DNA from: Trichodelitschia bisporula
Taxonomy: Eukaryota; Ascomycota; Dothideomycetes; Phaeotrichales; Phaeotrichaceae
Direction: 5' to 3'
Length of the DNA: 64,000 bases
Assembly (NCBI GenBank): GCA_010356995.1
Contig: ML996699.1
Location: 257,395-321,394 of the forward strand
How positions within the stretch are numbered: position 1 is the first letter of the stretch; each line of letters begins with the position of its first letter. This document shows, piece after piece, positions 12,401 through 24,148 of this stretch. The notes under the pieces are model-generated. The model saw nothing but the letters and a program-made list of their open reading frames with translations, was not told the DNA's origin and made no database searches. The translations under genes were made by a program, and so were the position numbers.

Positions 12401-13150
12401 ACCCGCCCAAGCTCGCCAGTTTAGCGAGGATCTGCTGTGGTGTGGCAGTCGGGTTCGTGGGGTCAATCAAGGTGAACTGCAATTGGACCGCACCGGTAAC
12501 GACCGCCGATTTCTTGCCGGTCCGCTTTGAGGACAATGGGTACCAGTGAGGCTACGTCTTGTCAGCCATATCTCCGGCCTTGTCCCGCAATCTGTCCCTA
12601 CCTCAGTGGCAACTTGGCCAGTTGTGAAGAGCTCCTCGACAGCCACGTCAAGCTCGCCCATGTAGTCTTTCCCGAACCGGTCTTTATCCCAGCACACAGC
12701 TTCGAGCACAAGGCTCTGCACGCCCACGATAGGCAGTTCGAAAGTCTGATTCCATTCCGGGTTGAGGGTCTTGTTGATGGTAGAGGTCGCCTCTTTGGCG
12801 TCGCCGAGGGTAAGAACCAGATACTAAGTCCATCAGTATGGCGCCGTGGGTGAGTTCTGTGTACTTACAGGATCGCTCGTACCGCTCTTATCCTTAGCCG
12901 CCAAATCCTTCCCCTGATGATGTCAGTCGCCGATGCCCAGCCCGCACCGCAGCAGCGCAAAGTAGCCCACCTTGAACACAGTAACTCGCAAAACTAGAAC
13001 AGTCGTCATGGCAGCGTTTTCTCCAGCTCCAGGTCTCGGGCTCAAACTTCGGGTCGGGGTTTTGCTTGTAGGCGACGAAGCTTGGCCCGTTCCACCTTTT
13101 AAACGCGCGGGGAGCCCGCTCAGCCGCACGGGAAGGGTGGGACGCACCAT
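9494..13150 (-). CDS. PSD2: Phosphatidylserine decarboxylase, Psd2 type, with C2 domains
   Basis: Eight exons give an in-frame 1101-aa protein. Introns are 12914-12970, 12824-12868, 12552-12601, 12088-12130, 10504-10566, 9797-9843 and 9659-9704. The protein decarboxylates phosphatidylserine to phosphatidylethanolamine. Domains in order: first C2 from about residue 46 (GKDLAAKDKSGTSDPYLVLT), an acidic then Lys/Arg-rich linker, second C2 (SFDMDPFVVTSLGRKTYRTR), an EF-hand-like loop near 525-537 (DADDSGRIDLVEL), a CPIC/H/C zinc-like motif, then the catalytic domain with HRFHIPVDG. The self-cleavage motif is FGGST at 1016-1020, with Ser1019 expected to become the pyruvoyl group. The GGST form and the C2 domains indicate the Golgi/endosomal Psd2 type, not the mitochondrial Psd1 type, and no presequence is evident. 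The start at 13150 gives the basic N-terminus MVRPTLPVRLSGLPARL. The first C2 continues directly across introns 1 and 2. Confidence 0.95.
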
Positions 13151-15517
13151 TGCGTTGGCGGGGGAAGGAGAGACGAGGGCGGGGTACTGAGGAGCGGGGG
13201 TGGGTGGGATGCTGCGACGAAGCAGGGCAGCGGAGGCGTCAATTCGGGCCTTGGTTGGTGGGCTACCCAGGTCCGTCTGCTCAATACACCTGGGCGGCCG
13301 TGATAACCATGGCCTTGCTGCAGGGGGCCGTTAAGGAATGCGGATAGATGACGATTGTTGGCTCTAGGAGGTGACGTCTCGCGCTTGCTGATCACTAGAA
13401 CTAGGTGGGAGAGTAAGGTTATGGGATTGACGGTGAGAGAGATCGGAAGAGATCCGGAGCAGAACTTATGCGTATTTGGAGTGCGTCAGGTCGGCAGGAT
13501 GCGGGAGGGATATTTTGGGGGTTTGAGCGGAGAAGCGTAGCGAGAGGGGGGAAGCAAGCAGAAGATCTGTGGGGGTTTTGGTGAATTGCAGGGAAGAGGA
13601 ATGTCAGAGCTGGGGAAGAGTGGGGTATGATGATGATGATGGGAACAGGGAGGTGAGAACGACGAGCAAGAAAACAGTTGAAGAGATGTAGAACTAGGAT
13701 AGGGATGGGGTTATGTAGTGGGTTACTGTAGGGAATCGGTTGAGAAAAGAATAGATGCGGTGAGACTCAGACAATACATGAAAGTCTCTCTTCAGCTTTT
13801 CTCCTGGAGCTGAGGACAGAAAGCTTTCCCACCAATCCTCCCTTCGTCAATCGTCATTGCTCAAATGCGGCGCAACAAACGCCAGACGCTATTTGAGGAC
13901 ATGAAGTGGCCCCTCCCCCACCCTTCACCTCCACATGCACCACACACCACACATCACACAGATCACTTCGGAGCCTTTCCCCAATAATCACCCGAACAAT
14001 TCACCCACTATAACCCCAATTGCCCTCAATTGCCCTCCATTTCCTCAGTTCCCTCCAACCTAATATACGCCAAGCCGGCGACTAGATATGGTAGGCAAGC
14101 ACTTTGCCCGTGATTTTCGTCCCGTCACAGCTCCCGGTCTCAGTCTCAGCCCCAGGCATGAGAACCTGCATCTCAGTCCGAAAGAGGGACGCGCTCGCTG
14201 ATGTGCGAAGGATTTGTCTCCGCTATCCGAACGCCTCAGAAAACCCCTCAACGCATCGGCTCGCTACGGTCCGTATTCCCTTCGGCGTACCCACTATGAC
14301 CCCTACTACGTACTACGTACTTAAACACATTGGCACCCTGAGGCTCAGCCACAGCCGTCTTTGCCTCCGCCATTCCCCCGGGCCGAAGCCATGGATTGAC
14401 ATGGACGGTGCGGCGCATTCCCGCCGTAATGCCTTGCATGACGCCGGGAACACCACGGGAGCGTCTGCGGGAAGGAACAACCCCAGCTGCTCGGCCTCGT
14501 AGACAGAGGATCATGTCTTGTCGTACGTCCTGGCAGCACAGCCTGCATATACGATACTCGTACATTGATGTGCCTTGTGCCTATCCGCCGAGCGCTGCGG
14601 ACATATCTGCCCGCAAGTACCGGGATCATCCCCAATCCGCCCCCGGATCCCATCCCATCCGTCTACCGAGTCTGGCCAAGCTGCCAGGCACACAGTCCGC
14701 AGGGCTCATACGCAGTAGAGCCAAGGCAAATGTGAAATGTGGCTAGTACTCCGGCCTGTCGTTGCGGAAATGCGGAGAATGCCCTGTCGGGGCTTGCGTC
14801 ATTTGAGGCGGTGGGTGGCCTCTTTTGTCGTTATTACGTACCCGTGGATCGGGTTCTGGGAACCGATGCTTGTGGGGAAGTTGTTTGAGCCTCTTTCCCA
14901 ACAAGAGAGCATCACCTGCTTGACACAAATTTATCCTCCGAACGAGGCCCCTGGTGGCAATTATCACGAAACGAGGCCTGAAATTGGACTCAACACTCGG
15001 CCAGATTGGCCAGATGGCTCTGAGCGACCAGGCTCTGCCAAATGAGTGGTGCGCTGTCATTTCGTCGGGAGCGGCGAGGGCTAAGGATCATGTGTTTTGC
15101 TTCGGCTCGGTGATGGGAGCAAAGACTCATTACGTGCTAAGGCAACTGTAATGCTGAAGATTGAAGTAGAAGACCAAGAGAGGAAGAGACTCTCGAGACT
15201 TAAATACACGATGCCAAGTATCATCCTTTGCCCCTTCCTTCTATCATGCGCTCATTGCATCATGTCCCTTGGTATGCGCCTTCCTGACATAACAATGCTC
15301 CTTCCATGTCCACATCACTCAGTGTCCAGCATATGCTGCTTGTACCTTTGGGCGTTTGAGACGTGGATATGGACGCGGTCACACGAACGCAAACCGACTC
15401 CGTTGTCAAGCATAACACTGGAGAAGGCGAACTGGATCATTATGGCATACGAAAACTTCAACGAACGTAAATACCAACATCAACACCAGCGCCGAACCCC
15501 CTTCACTCGGAGCCCAG
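13151..15517. other. Intergenic, PSD2 promoter side
   Basis: About 2.4 kb with no supportable gene. Sequence next to 13150 is the likely PSD2 promoter. A GAT microsatellite lies near 13628-13641. The stretch 13900-14050 is AC/CT-rich. The right end probably contains the adenosine deaminase 3' UTR. Confidence 0.5.
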
Positions 15518-17615
15518 TCAACTCGGCTCCGAGCGAACGAAGTAGGGTATATCCTGGAACTCCTTGTCTGCAAACTCCTTCCCGTACGTGTCTACGACGA
15601 AGTGACAGAAAGTGACCCACTCCTTCTCCAAGATCTGCTTCGCCTGCTCCTGCTCAGGCTTGCTCAGACAGCTGTACTGGATACTCCAATTGACAAGTTG
15701 GCGCCAACCGTAAAGACTCATTGACATTGATCCAACCATGACTTGATAAAATTCATGTGAGACAGAGTTACTGTAACCGCGATTACTCAAATTAGTTAGT
15801 GCCAATTGATGTGTGAGTAGGGGGGTCTGGGAGAGTACGTACGTGAAAAGAGAAGGGTTGTCGCTGTTAATGGTACAGGGAATGCCGGCAGCTAGAATTT
15901 CGGGATACGGATGCTCCTTGACGTTCCGGCAGAGGTGAAGCAACTCGTTAGAAGTCGGGCACAGTTCGACGCATATATTCTTCTTCTTGAATTCCTCAAC
16001 CAGCACCGGGTGCTTGAGCAGCGAGAAGCCGTGGCCGATACGTTTCGCCTCAAAGAGCACCGAGTCATACAAGTTGGAGTTCTCCGGATTCTTCGAGCCG
16101 CCCGTATCGAGCAGAGACTCGCCCGCATGAAACATGAATGGAATTGATATTCCAAGATCATGGCAGGTCTGCTGCATTGCGACCAGTTCCTCTTGGTAAA
16201 ATCCGATGTGGTTTGCTCTGTCCTCGGCGCCCACAAGATCAAAGCCTAGTTAAATTAGCGAAGCTCAACATGCCCACTATTCACTTACCGCAGATGAGAT
16301 CATCATATTCCAACTTCAGTTTGATACAGTCCACGATTTCGCGCTGCATCATGGGCTTAGGAATGGATCTCGGCGCGCAGTATATGATCTTCAACCCGAA
16401 CGGGAACTTGTGCAACTCGCCCTTTGCCCCGAGTTCCTTTTTTTTCTCAGTGACCTGGTCAATGATGATCTGCATCTGTGCTCGGTGGTCCAGCATCTTT
16501 TTGCCGTCGTTGCCGGGAATCTGCTTGTCTAACAGCATGGGCCGCAGTTCGGCATACATGACGCGATCCCGGATCATGTTGTCGATGGCCTCACCGATGT
16601 ACCAGCTATACACCGACTCGTAGTTCATCAAACCTTTAAAACAGCGAGTAGCTTGATTGAAACGAGCCCAGATCCTACGGACGTTAGAGATGTGCCGGAG
16701 GATATCGGCAACTTACCCGTTGGTGGTCTGCGACAGACCGTACACTGCTTCTTGGTCGAGAATCATCTTATGAAGAACCCATTCTTCCGCATCTCCATAG
16801 CAGTGGGACTTGCTGTGCTTGTTCCGCTCCCGAAACTGGACCCTGAAATCAGACCACAGCATCCAGGGCTGTACGCCATCCCCCCGAAAAGCGGGCTTGT
16901 ATGTTGCAGAAAAGATATCCACGCGGGGGGTAGTAGAGACAGACATAACGTTGAAAACTATCTCTGAAGTGGCATAATTTTCATCTTGCACGAGGGGCTC
17001 GGTGCTCCGAACGAACATATTTGGGACGTCCTTGGCCTTCTGGAGTAATATGACGGCTGGTAGTTCTGCATTGAAATGGAGATGCAAATGTGCCCCTTTG
17101 GGCAATTCCTGGGCGATCTTGAAGAGCCTGCTCCGCTCAATACGATCCCTGTTCGTCAAGAACTGGCCGCCCAGATCCAGAGTCTCGGGGCCGGGAATGG
17201 CTTCTGATGCTTGATTGCCGAAATCGACGTCCCGTTCGTGCTCCCGAACTTTCCAGATGATGAGAGCCGCTTGCTGTTCTATGGCAGTCGCCCTTTCTCG
17301 TACGGGCTTGTCCCATGCCATGTCACGCTCCTTCTTCAACAGCTTAGCTCGCTCTGCCCTATGGGCCGCCATTTCGTCAGAACTCTTGATACGCTCCATG
17401 TACCCTTTGAAGACGGACTCCGGATCCCGGCGAGCAGCCCCATTTTGGCCATTGGCCAGCTGTTCATTGCCGTTTCTGGGCAAAAAGGTACGGGGCTGCT
17501 CATGCCGTGAATTTTGAGAGTCGGAGATTGGAGAGGCAAAAGTAGGGACGGGCGTAGGCGACTGATTAGAGGTTGAAGGAGCTCCCAGGGACATATCTTC
17601 TTTCTCTTCGTCCAT
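15518..17615 (-). CDS. ADA2/ADGF (CECR1)-family adenosine deaminase-like protein
   Basis: Four exons give exactly 646 aa; introns are 16675-16716, 16246-16288 and 15771-15842. The third intron is 72 nt and stop-free, so an intron-blind reading runs through it. Splicing restores NSDNPSLFTNSVSHEFYQV. The protein should deaminate adenosine or a related purine in a zinc-dependent TIM barrel. The metal ligands HxHxH lie at residues 176-180 (GAHLHLHF). FHAGES supplies a His and the catalytic Glu region, RIGHGF a further His, and SDNP the Asp. The extra region between the HxH motif and the barrel is typical of the ADGF/CECR1 branch, unlike short ADA. The N-terminus is polar and has no signal peptide, so it is probably intracellular, whereas animal ADA2 is secreted. 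The actual substrate is not settled by sequence. Confidence 0.93.
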
Positions 17616-19286
17616 TTTGGTTTTCTTGATCGAAGAATCTTTTGAATCCTTTTTTCTTCGCCACCTCGGCTTCCGAGACAGCTTCTTTCCGAAGACCGCA
17701 AGGAGGGAGGCCGTGAAAAACGATGGAGTCCTCTGTTCCTCCAGCGTAGCCGAGTGATATCCAGGCTGTGACGTATTGAGGTCTGCAGAGAACGTGATCA
17801 GAATCGAGAATCAGTGGGCATAAAATAGCAAGCGGCTTTGTGACGCGGAAGACCCAAATTCACCAGCACTTGCGCAGTTCACAACTGAGAACTCGCCCCA
17901 AGTGCATCCGGCGGAAACGAGACGAAAAGGAGTGAAATACCCAAAACAAGTTGCAAATCCCAAATGGCAGGTAAATAACACGTGATCCGTCGTTCATCGC
18001 TCGGCCAGTGCCGAATATGCGTCGCTCCGGTATCATCGACAAGCAAAAGTTCAATCTGGATATTCCACAAGAGGCCGCCAGAATGACCACTTTATGACTT
18101 GGAATGGTGATCGCGATAGAGGATGAAAAAACACCCCACGATGCACGGAAATGATATGTCCCTTCAAGGCAGAAAAAGGGACGTCACAGGGTAGATATCA
18201 ACGAGGCGGTGCCAGACAAGGCTGCTTCTCGTTGATCTAGAACCTGGGGAGGAAATGCGCAGGGGAAATTACATAGAAAGATAGAGCCGGCCTCATTATT
18301 AATGCGCACACAGCTACGCGCCGAGGATAGAAGATGAGGGGTGATTGCGACAAAGAGAACAGGCTCCTCGTTCGTACCTTAGTTACCACCCAAGGCTCCA
18401 GCCTGAAGTGGTTGTAAAAGCCAAGCCGGCCCGAAATATATGCGCAGCGACGCAAAAAAAAAGTTGCGCTTGAACTTGGCCTGCAGTTATACGGACTCTG
18501 GGCACTTGCGATTGAGGCTCCGAAGGGGTTGCGATGTGAGATGAAGGAGGAGTGAGAGTTGCGAAAGATGAAGAGGGCGCAGCAAGTCCGCCTTTCTGGG
18601 GAGTCACGGCGCCGGAAAAGTGTATTTCCCTTCCGTTCAGGCCGTGTGGCTTGAAGTCAAGATCATGAGTCGCTGTCATGGCGACCTTCCTTGTAGCTTC
18701 AACGATTGTCGCTAGGGCAAGCTGCGAGTTCAGCCCCCGCCCCCGGTCTTTTGTAGCCTTGCGTTGTTGATGCACAGCCCCCTTCAAAGGTGGTGAAACT
18801 GGAAGAGCTGTATGTTATGCCGCGCTGAATTCTACCACAGCACAAGGCGTAACAGCAGAGGCGCAGTGCTTGCACAGATGCACCACGTTCAGGGTTAGGA
18901 TAGGCGTTGTGCTGGCCAACCAGTCCCCTCCATAGAAGGCGCACGCACGATTTTGACCCCTCCTTCTCATGGCGTTCGTTAGCGGTAAATGTTGGAGGCG
19001 GGGGTGGCCCGTGGCGTACTGCATGGGGCTGATTTCGGCTCTTTTCTCAATCTGCAAATGGACGCCGCATTGTGTGCCGGACTGAAACTGACGGGTTGGG
19101 TTCAGGCGTCCCGCATGTTTTCCAGCGGGTTTCTCCGTCTTCAAATCGTCTCTTTGAGGCTCAACAGAGCAGAGCTTCTCTCTTTAACCTTTGAGCTCCC
19201 CCGACGTCAAGAGGTTGTAGGAAATTGGACAATACATCCGTAAACTCTTCCCAACCGCATGCTTCACTGTCTCTCTTTAGCCCACC
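17616..19286. other. Divergent intergenic region
   Basis: About 1.7 kb separates the deaminase (-) from the membrane-protein gene (+), so it contains both promoters. No convincing coding sequence was found. Short frames lack motifs. Confidence 0.5.
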
Positions 19287-20687
19287 ATGTTTTACACGCT
19301 TAGCTGGATCAGTGGCGGGTTCGACAATATCCAGCTCGATATCGTTGGTTTCCTTGCCATCTTGGGAGAGGGCTCGATCGAGGCCAATGCACAAGTCGCA
19401 ACATTATCCCGAATCATCTACTTGCCTCGATTACTCCCCGCACCTCAGGCTCTGCTCAGACCGACGCGTCCGTCCAAGCTGGCCCCTATCCCAGGCTATG
19501 TGACTGGAATTTATTCTGGAAACTCACGGGACTATATCAACCACATTGGGAACGTTGTCGTGTAAGTAAGCTCAGGTTCATTCGGAATCGCTGCTGACAC
19601 AAACAGGGAAGCAGAATCTCTCCCCGAATTCTCCGTCAAATGCGTTCAGATCAACAAGCTCCATAAGAAGCAAGCAATAAATAAGAATAAACGTTGGGGA
19701 AAGAGACCGTCTGAGGATGTCAAAGCAATGGATAAAGATGAAAAGGGGGGGAAGAGGCAGTATGAGGATGTTAAAGCAAACATGTATGGCCCACTTGCGG
19801 GGCTAGCTGTTTTCGGATGCATGGAGTCGTGTGTTCTCCTCAGCCTTTCCTTCTGGAGAAAGGACGGCATGGCCTTGATGGCCACGCTGCTGCTTTCGCT
19901 GCTTTCCACCCTCATCGGATTCGGAAACAAGTGGGAACTCAAGCTTCCAGAGAGAAAGGACAGTATCGACAACCTTCCTCCCGGCAATCTTGTCATCCGA
20001 TACCCCAAGGGCAACTTTCTCGTCATCGAATGCGATGAGAACGTGGCGCGCGAGCTGTTTTTTGCCCCAGAGAACATCAACTACCGGATCGCCAGTCCAT
20101 GGAAATATCGCATGGTGTCACTTGTGGGCACTTTAATGCTCATGTTCGGCGTCATCTTCCTGGGTAACGCCACGACTTGGATGCAAGTGGGATTCGCTGT
20201 CGCATTCATGCTCCTCAATGCCGCATACTGGATCGTCGCTGCCCTGCCATCGAAACTGCACTGGAATACTGCTTGCTACCAGGTGACCGAGCTGGCTTTT
20301 GAGAGAATGAAGACCCCTGACGAAGCCGCGCCGCCGGAGGGGATCAAGCCCAAGTGGGGGGTCGAATACTGTAAAACCTTTACAGAGGCCCTGTGGAAGG
20401 TCATCTGTGCCACTAGGAATATTGACTGGGTCCAGCGCAGTGATGCTGCTCCGAAGACACAGGAATGGGACGATTGGCTACACGAAGCACTGGAAATAGC
20501 CAAGAGCGTACCTTCACGGACAGAAAATCAACAGCCAGAAAAGCAGCAAACTGAAATTCAACGGGCAAAGAAAAAATGGGCCAAAACCTTGCGGGAAGAA
20601 AATGCGAAATTTCAGGTTCCGGCCTGGGATCCGAGGAAGGCACTTAAGAAACTCTACAGCGATACGAAAGCGGCCAACTCGGTCTAG
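19287..20687 (+). CDS. Conserved-looking fungal membrane protein of unknown function
   Basis: Two exons (19287-19561 and 19607-20687; the intron has a CTGAC branch-like site) give 451 aa. The junction reads HIGNVVVEAESLPEFSVK, in frame. The N-terminus MFYTLSWISGGFDNIQLDIV is polar to amphipathic. Two hydrophobic helices lie around residues 165-215 (GPLAGLAVFGCMESCVLLSL and the following segment), and two more around 285-335 (VSLVGTLMLMFGVIFLGNA and AAYWIVAALP). Between the pairs is a charged loop with PPGNLVIRYPKGNFLVIECD. The C-terminal 110 residues are hydrophilic and Lys/Glu-rich. It looks like one of the many fungal families of four-segment membrane proteins, but I cannot name a function. 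The start is the first ATG in frame, in good context (CACCATG). Confidence 0.75.
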
Positions 20688-21156
20688 GCCCGGCCTGCGG
20701 CGACCTGTCTCTGCATTAGATCGTGTTCTTTGTATGGTTTTTGGATAGAATTCTCTCACCTGGATGGGCGTTCATGAAGTTTGGATAATGATTTTGAAAA
20801 GCGTTGAGCGTGTTCTATCATGAAGTAGCACAATTTTTCGAGAAGCTAGACCTACAATATGGATAGTAGTAGATACCCTTTGGATATTCGATAATCACCA
20901 CGCTGTTAGGTGTCGTCTGCGTAGCCGGAGATTTGATGGTATATCAACTCGGGATGATAAATGATGTAATATGACTGTTTCCATGTATTTCCGGCGGTGG
21001 CTAAAGGCAGGTCGTCAGAGTCTTGGCCTGCTTGTGTGACCCAGTGGGTGACTAATTTAAAAGGCAACCTAACCCACGGCACCTCGGAAGAAAGGACGCC
21101 CATACACTTCTCCCCTACAATCCATCATCGCGCGACCCACAAAGACCACCGACAAC

Positions 21157-21453
21157 ATGTCTTATCCTTACGAATACGTTCTGAAAACAGCTATCCAAAC
21201 TCGCGAAGCATGTCCTGTGAAGATGATCGTCAGCCGTTTTGGAGGTTGGGCGTGCGCTCACTAGGTCCCTTCCTGGAACCCCGATCTGGACTCTCCGGAC
21301 ACCATGGACCTTCACGAGGACTCTATGGCCTGCTACGCCAGAACTATTGAGCTTGAATTTGACGACGTCTGCTCCGTGGACGTGAGCCGATATCTCTTTC
21401 ACCTTATTTTGAACATCTGCGCTCTTTGCGGTGCGAATACTTGCAAGGCTTGA
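21157..21453 (+). CDS. Possible small gene or 5' exon, unrecognised
   Basis: An ATG at 21157 begins MSYPYEYVLKTAIQTREACP. An in-frame TAG at 21262-21264 is followed in the same frame by acidic, protein-like sequence (DLHEDSMACYARTIELEFDD) up to a TGA at 21451. A 48-nt GTGAAG..CACTAG segment (21217-21264) could be an intron that removes the TAG and keeps the frame. The GTGAGC near 21384 could also be a donor joining this to the longer frame downstream, which lies in the same phase. It may be a real small gene, the first exon of the next gene, or chance. Transcript data would decide. Confidence 0.3.
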
Positions 21454-21594
21454 GCATCACGAGCCAGCTTGTCCGGCCTCAAGAGAGACGCGGGTCGCTT
21501 GGCTGGGGGGCATATTGCAGAGCATCCCGAAGAAGTCTTTGCTGCAGCCTTGCTCTTGTCTGAGTCTGCTCCAAGCCATCTCTCGCCATTCACA

Positions 21595-22803
21595 ATGACA
21601 CAACACCGGCGCTTGGCGCCTGTCCATCCGCGGACCTGTAGTTCACAGGTACACATTCACCACTTTTGTCCACCATATCTCTGGCAACGATTGTCGACCT
21701 TCAAGTTTGTCTCCTTTCCCAACCACCCTATGTTCAGCACATACACAACTAAGGCACTGAACGAATCTGCTCCAACCACCTCCACTCCTCCAACCACCTC
21801 CACTGTTCCCACTAGGTCCACTGCTTCCAGATACAGCAGCATATCCAAACGCGCCAATATGCCCTTGTTTGCTGTTAATTACCGGCGCTGGCGGGTCAAG
21901 GTATCCAAGGATGAAGTTAGGCAGATGACCAAATTCCTCACCAAACGCAACAAAGGCTCAGCTGTGCCGGTTGATGCCCGCCTGGACGAACTAAGTCTGG
22001 AACTTGCATGCTCTCTCGACTTCGACCATGAACCTGCGCCCCAGGAGCCATCCAAACCAGCCAGGAAGGCGAAATCTGTTCAGTGGGCCGAAGAGCCCAA
22101 GAAGTGGTCCCAAGAGAGGTCGAAGGGTTCTCGGCGTTTGTTCAGTGAAACTGTCATGGGCCGTCATGCGGAAATATTGCTCGCACTCAGAGAGCAGGAA
22201 TGGGAAGACATCGATGATGGAGTTGACAGGGAGTGGGACGACGGAAAAGGCTGGGAGGTGGTCAAAGACGACGAGCTCGGGAATCCAGCTGCACCCACTA
22301 GGATTCAGGAGAATGTCCACCTTGATGAAGGATCTCCCAGCGAGCTGGAGGCCTCTTCACACACTCCAGAGCTCGCGAACATCCAAGACCCCGTGCGCAC
22401 TGTCCAGGAGCCCGAAAGGCCTACCCAGCTGGTCCATCCTCCTACAAAGCGCGACAAGCCCCTTGCCGAACCGCAGCACCATATCATTACACCTCGGATA
22501 CTTTCTACGGCAAAGAGCAATGACCGCCGACGCCCAACGGCTTCTCCAAAAGAACAGGCAACAAGACATCGGCTGTCGATCACCATGAGTGCCTCTCTCA
22601 CGGGCAACAAACTTGAGCCCACCACTGGCTACTTCTTCACCAATCCGCTCGCCGTTGCGGCGCGCTCTCTTTCGGAACACTCCTTGGTCATCACCTGGAT
22701 GAATCTCGGGCCGATAGTGCCGCTCTACTATGACGAGTGGGGCGGGTTGTTCGCCCACACGCCCCTTCCCCCAACCTACTTCGACACCCTGGAGATGTTG
22801 TAA
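21595..22803 (+). CDS. Unrecognised hydrophilic protein
   Basis: An open frame of 402 aa from the ATG at 21595. Alternative ATGs lie at 21730 and 21859, and the frame is open further upstream without an ATG. No known domain is recognised. A Thr/Ser/Pro-rich N-terminus is followed by basic MPLFAVNYRRWRVKVSKDEV, then a Lys/Glu-rich region with two acidic Trp stretches (EQEWEDIDDG and DDGKGWEVVKDDE), a Pro/Arg-rich linker, and a hydrophobic C-terminus near NPLAVAARSLSEHSLVI. Codon use and amino-acid balance look coding. It could be taxon-restricted. The true start is uncertain. Confidence 0.55.
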   Translation: MTQHRRLAPVHPRTCSSQVHIHHFCPPYLWQRLSTFKFVSFPNHPMFSTYTTKALNESAPTTSTPPTTSTVPTRSTASRYSSISKRANMPLFAVNYRRWRVKVSKDEVRQMTKFLTKRNKGSAVPVDARLDELSLELACSLDFDHEPAPQEPSKPARKAKSVQWAEEPKKWSQERSKGSRRLFSETVMGRHAEILLALREQEWEDIDDGVDREWDDGKGWEVVKDDELGNPAAPTRIQENVHLDEGSPSELEASSHTPELANIQDPVRTVQEPERPTQLVHPPTKRDKPLAEPQHHIITPRILSTAKSNDRRRPTASPKEQATRHRLSITMSASLTGNKLEPTTGYFFTNPLAVAARSLSEHSLVITWMNLGPIVPLYYDEWGGLFAHTPLPPTYFDTLEML

Positions 22804-24148
22804 TGAGATTGTTGAGGCGGGGCCAGATATCAGAGCTTCCGGCGATACGCCTTTAGCGGCGCCCTGTTCTCGGCTCGCGTCAAAGCAGCCCTTGGATGGT
22901 CGAGTTGAGAGAGGGCATGTGGAGGAATAGGAGTGGGGATACTAGCAGGCAGGAGACCGGTAAGATGTGCACTCTGGGCACAAGGTACTGGCTAAGGCAT
23001 GAATGTCATGAATATCATGAATGTCATGAATACGAATACGAATACCACCACATCTTTCGTCTGTCAATGGCATTGATGAATCAACATTCTTGTATGCTCG
23101 CTGGAAGATTTGATACCCCTTTTGACGTTTCGAGGCACTTCCGGTGGACATGAGTGTCAATATGTCCGCTCCCGAGGACTATATATTTCGTAGCACATCC
23201 TGCACTCCGATGGACTGAACTAGGCCACCAAAACAACCCTGAAGTCTCGCATGAGTAGCAAAGGCAGGGTCCACAGGCACAGCAATCTGAGCGTTATGCT
23301 GTTCGAGACCATAGTCCTTCTTATACAATGGGACAAAGACACTATTAAGCTCGCATTCTTACTGGCATATAGCGGACGAATTTACGCTGAGTGTCTTTAC
23401 TTAGGCACCTCGCTATGAGCTGCTTCCTGCATCATGGAAAGATATCAAGGACATGACAAGGACGGTGGATAGGCGCGTACAGAATCTGAACGAGCTGAAC
23501 AAGTTGTAATTAGGAGCCGGCCGCATTTTCGGTTGAGTATTTTCGAACAGCAGATTATCATAATAGCTAGAAATCGCAAACGAACTTGTTGTTCTACTGT
23601 ACTGTAGTGGTGATGGCAGTGGAATGAATGCAGACACGAAACCGAACGATACGATGGTACGCTATCACGTGAGTGAATGTAAGTGGTCATTGCGCAGTGG
23701 AAGCGGAGCCGGTTCCCAGCGCAACGCGACGAGCGGCGACTTTGGTCCCACTACTTTGACGCAACAACCTCCATCCTGCTGGGCTTCCCTCACAAGCTTT
23801 TCCATCTCCTCATCTCTCGAAACTGAAGCACTTAATTCCCATTGCTCCCTTGTGCTGGCTTCTCTTACCTTCAGCCGTAAAAAGCACTCGTCATCCTACG
23901 GAAAGCTGTGCCATCATCAGGTCACGTCGGACCCCGGCTAAATCACCTGCCTTGCGCTTTCGCGTCGTGCGCGCGACACGCGACGACGTACCACCACTTT
24001 AGCTCCCACCGCACATCTTAACCTCAACAACCACACAACCTCCACACCTACCAGCCCACTGCTGCATTCCACAGTACCAGTACATCACGAAACGACACAG
24101 AACATACATTTCGCATCTCAAGGTTGATATATCAACCTCGAATCGGTA
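22804..24148. other. Intergenic, promoter of the WD40 gene
   Basis: About 1.3 kb with no supportable gene. It contains a simple-repeat array at 22998-23045. The last 150 bp before 24149 are C/A-rich, as is common in fungal 5' leaders. Confidence 0.5.
22998..23045 (+). repeat. Short tandem array CATGAATGT / GAATAC
   Basis: Four near-perfect 9-mers (CATGAATGT, CATGAATAT, CATGAATGT, CATGAATAC) run straight into two GAATAC hexamers. The change from a 9-nt to a 6-nt unit suggests slippage. No coding frame uses it convincingly. Confidence 0.8.

Noticed and set aside
21469-21594. Longer 444-codon reading of the 21.6-22.8 kb gene
   Set aside because: It would start at TTG. The first ATG in frame is at 21595.
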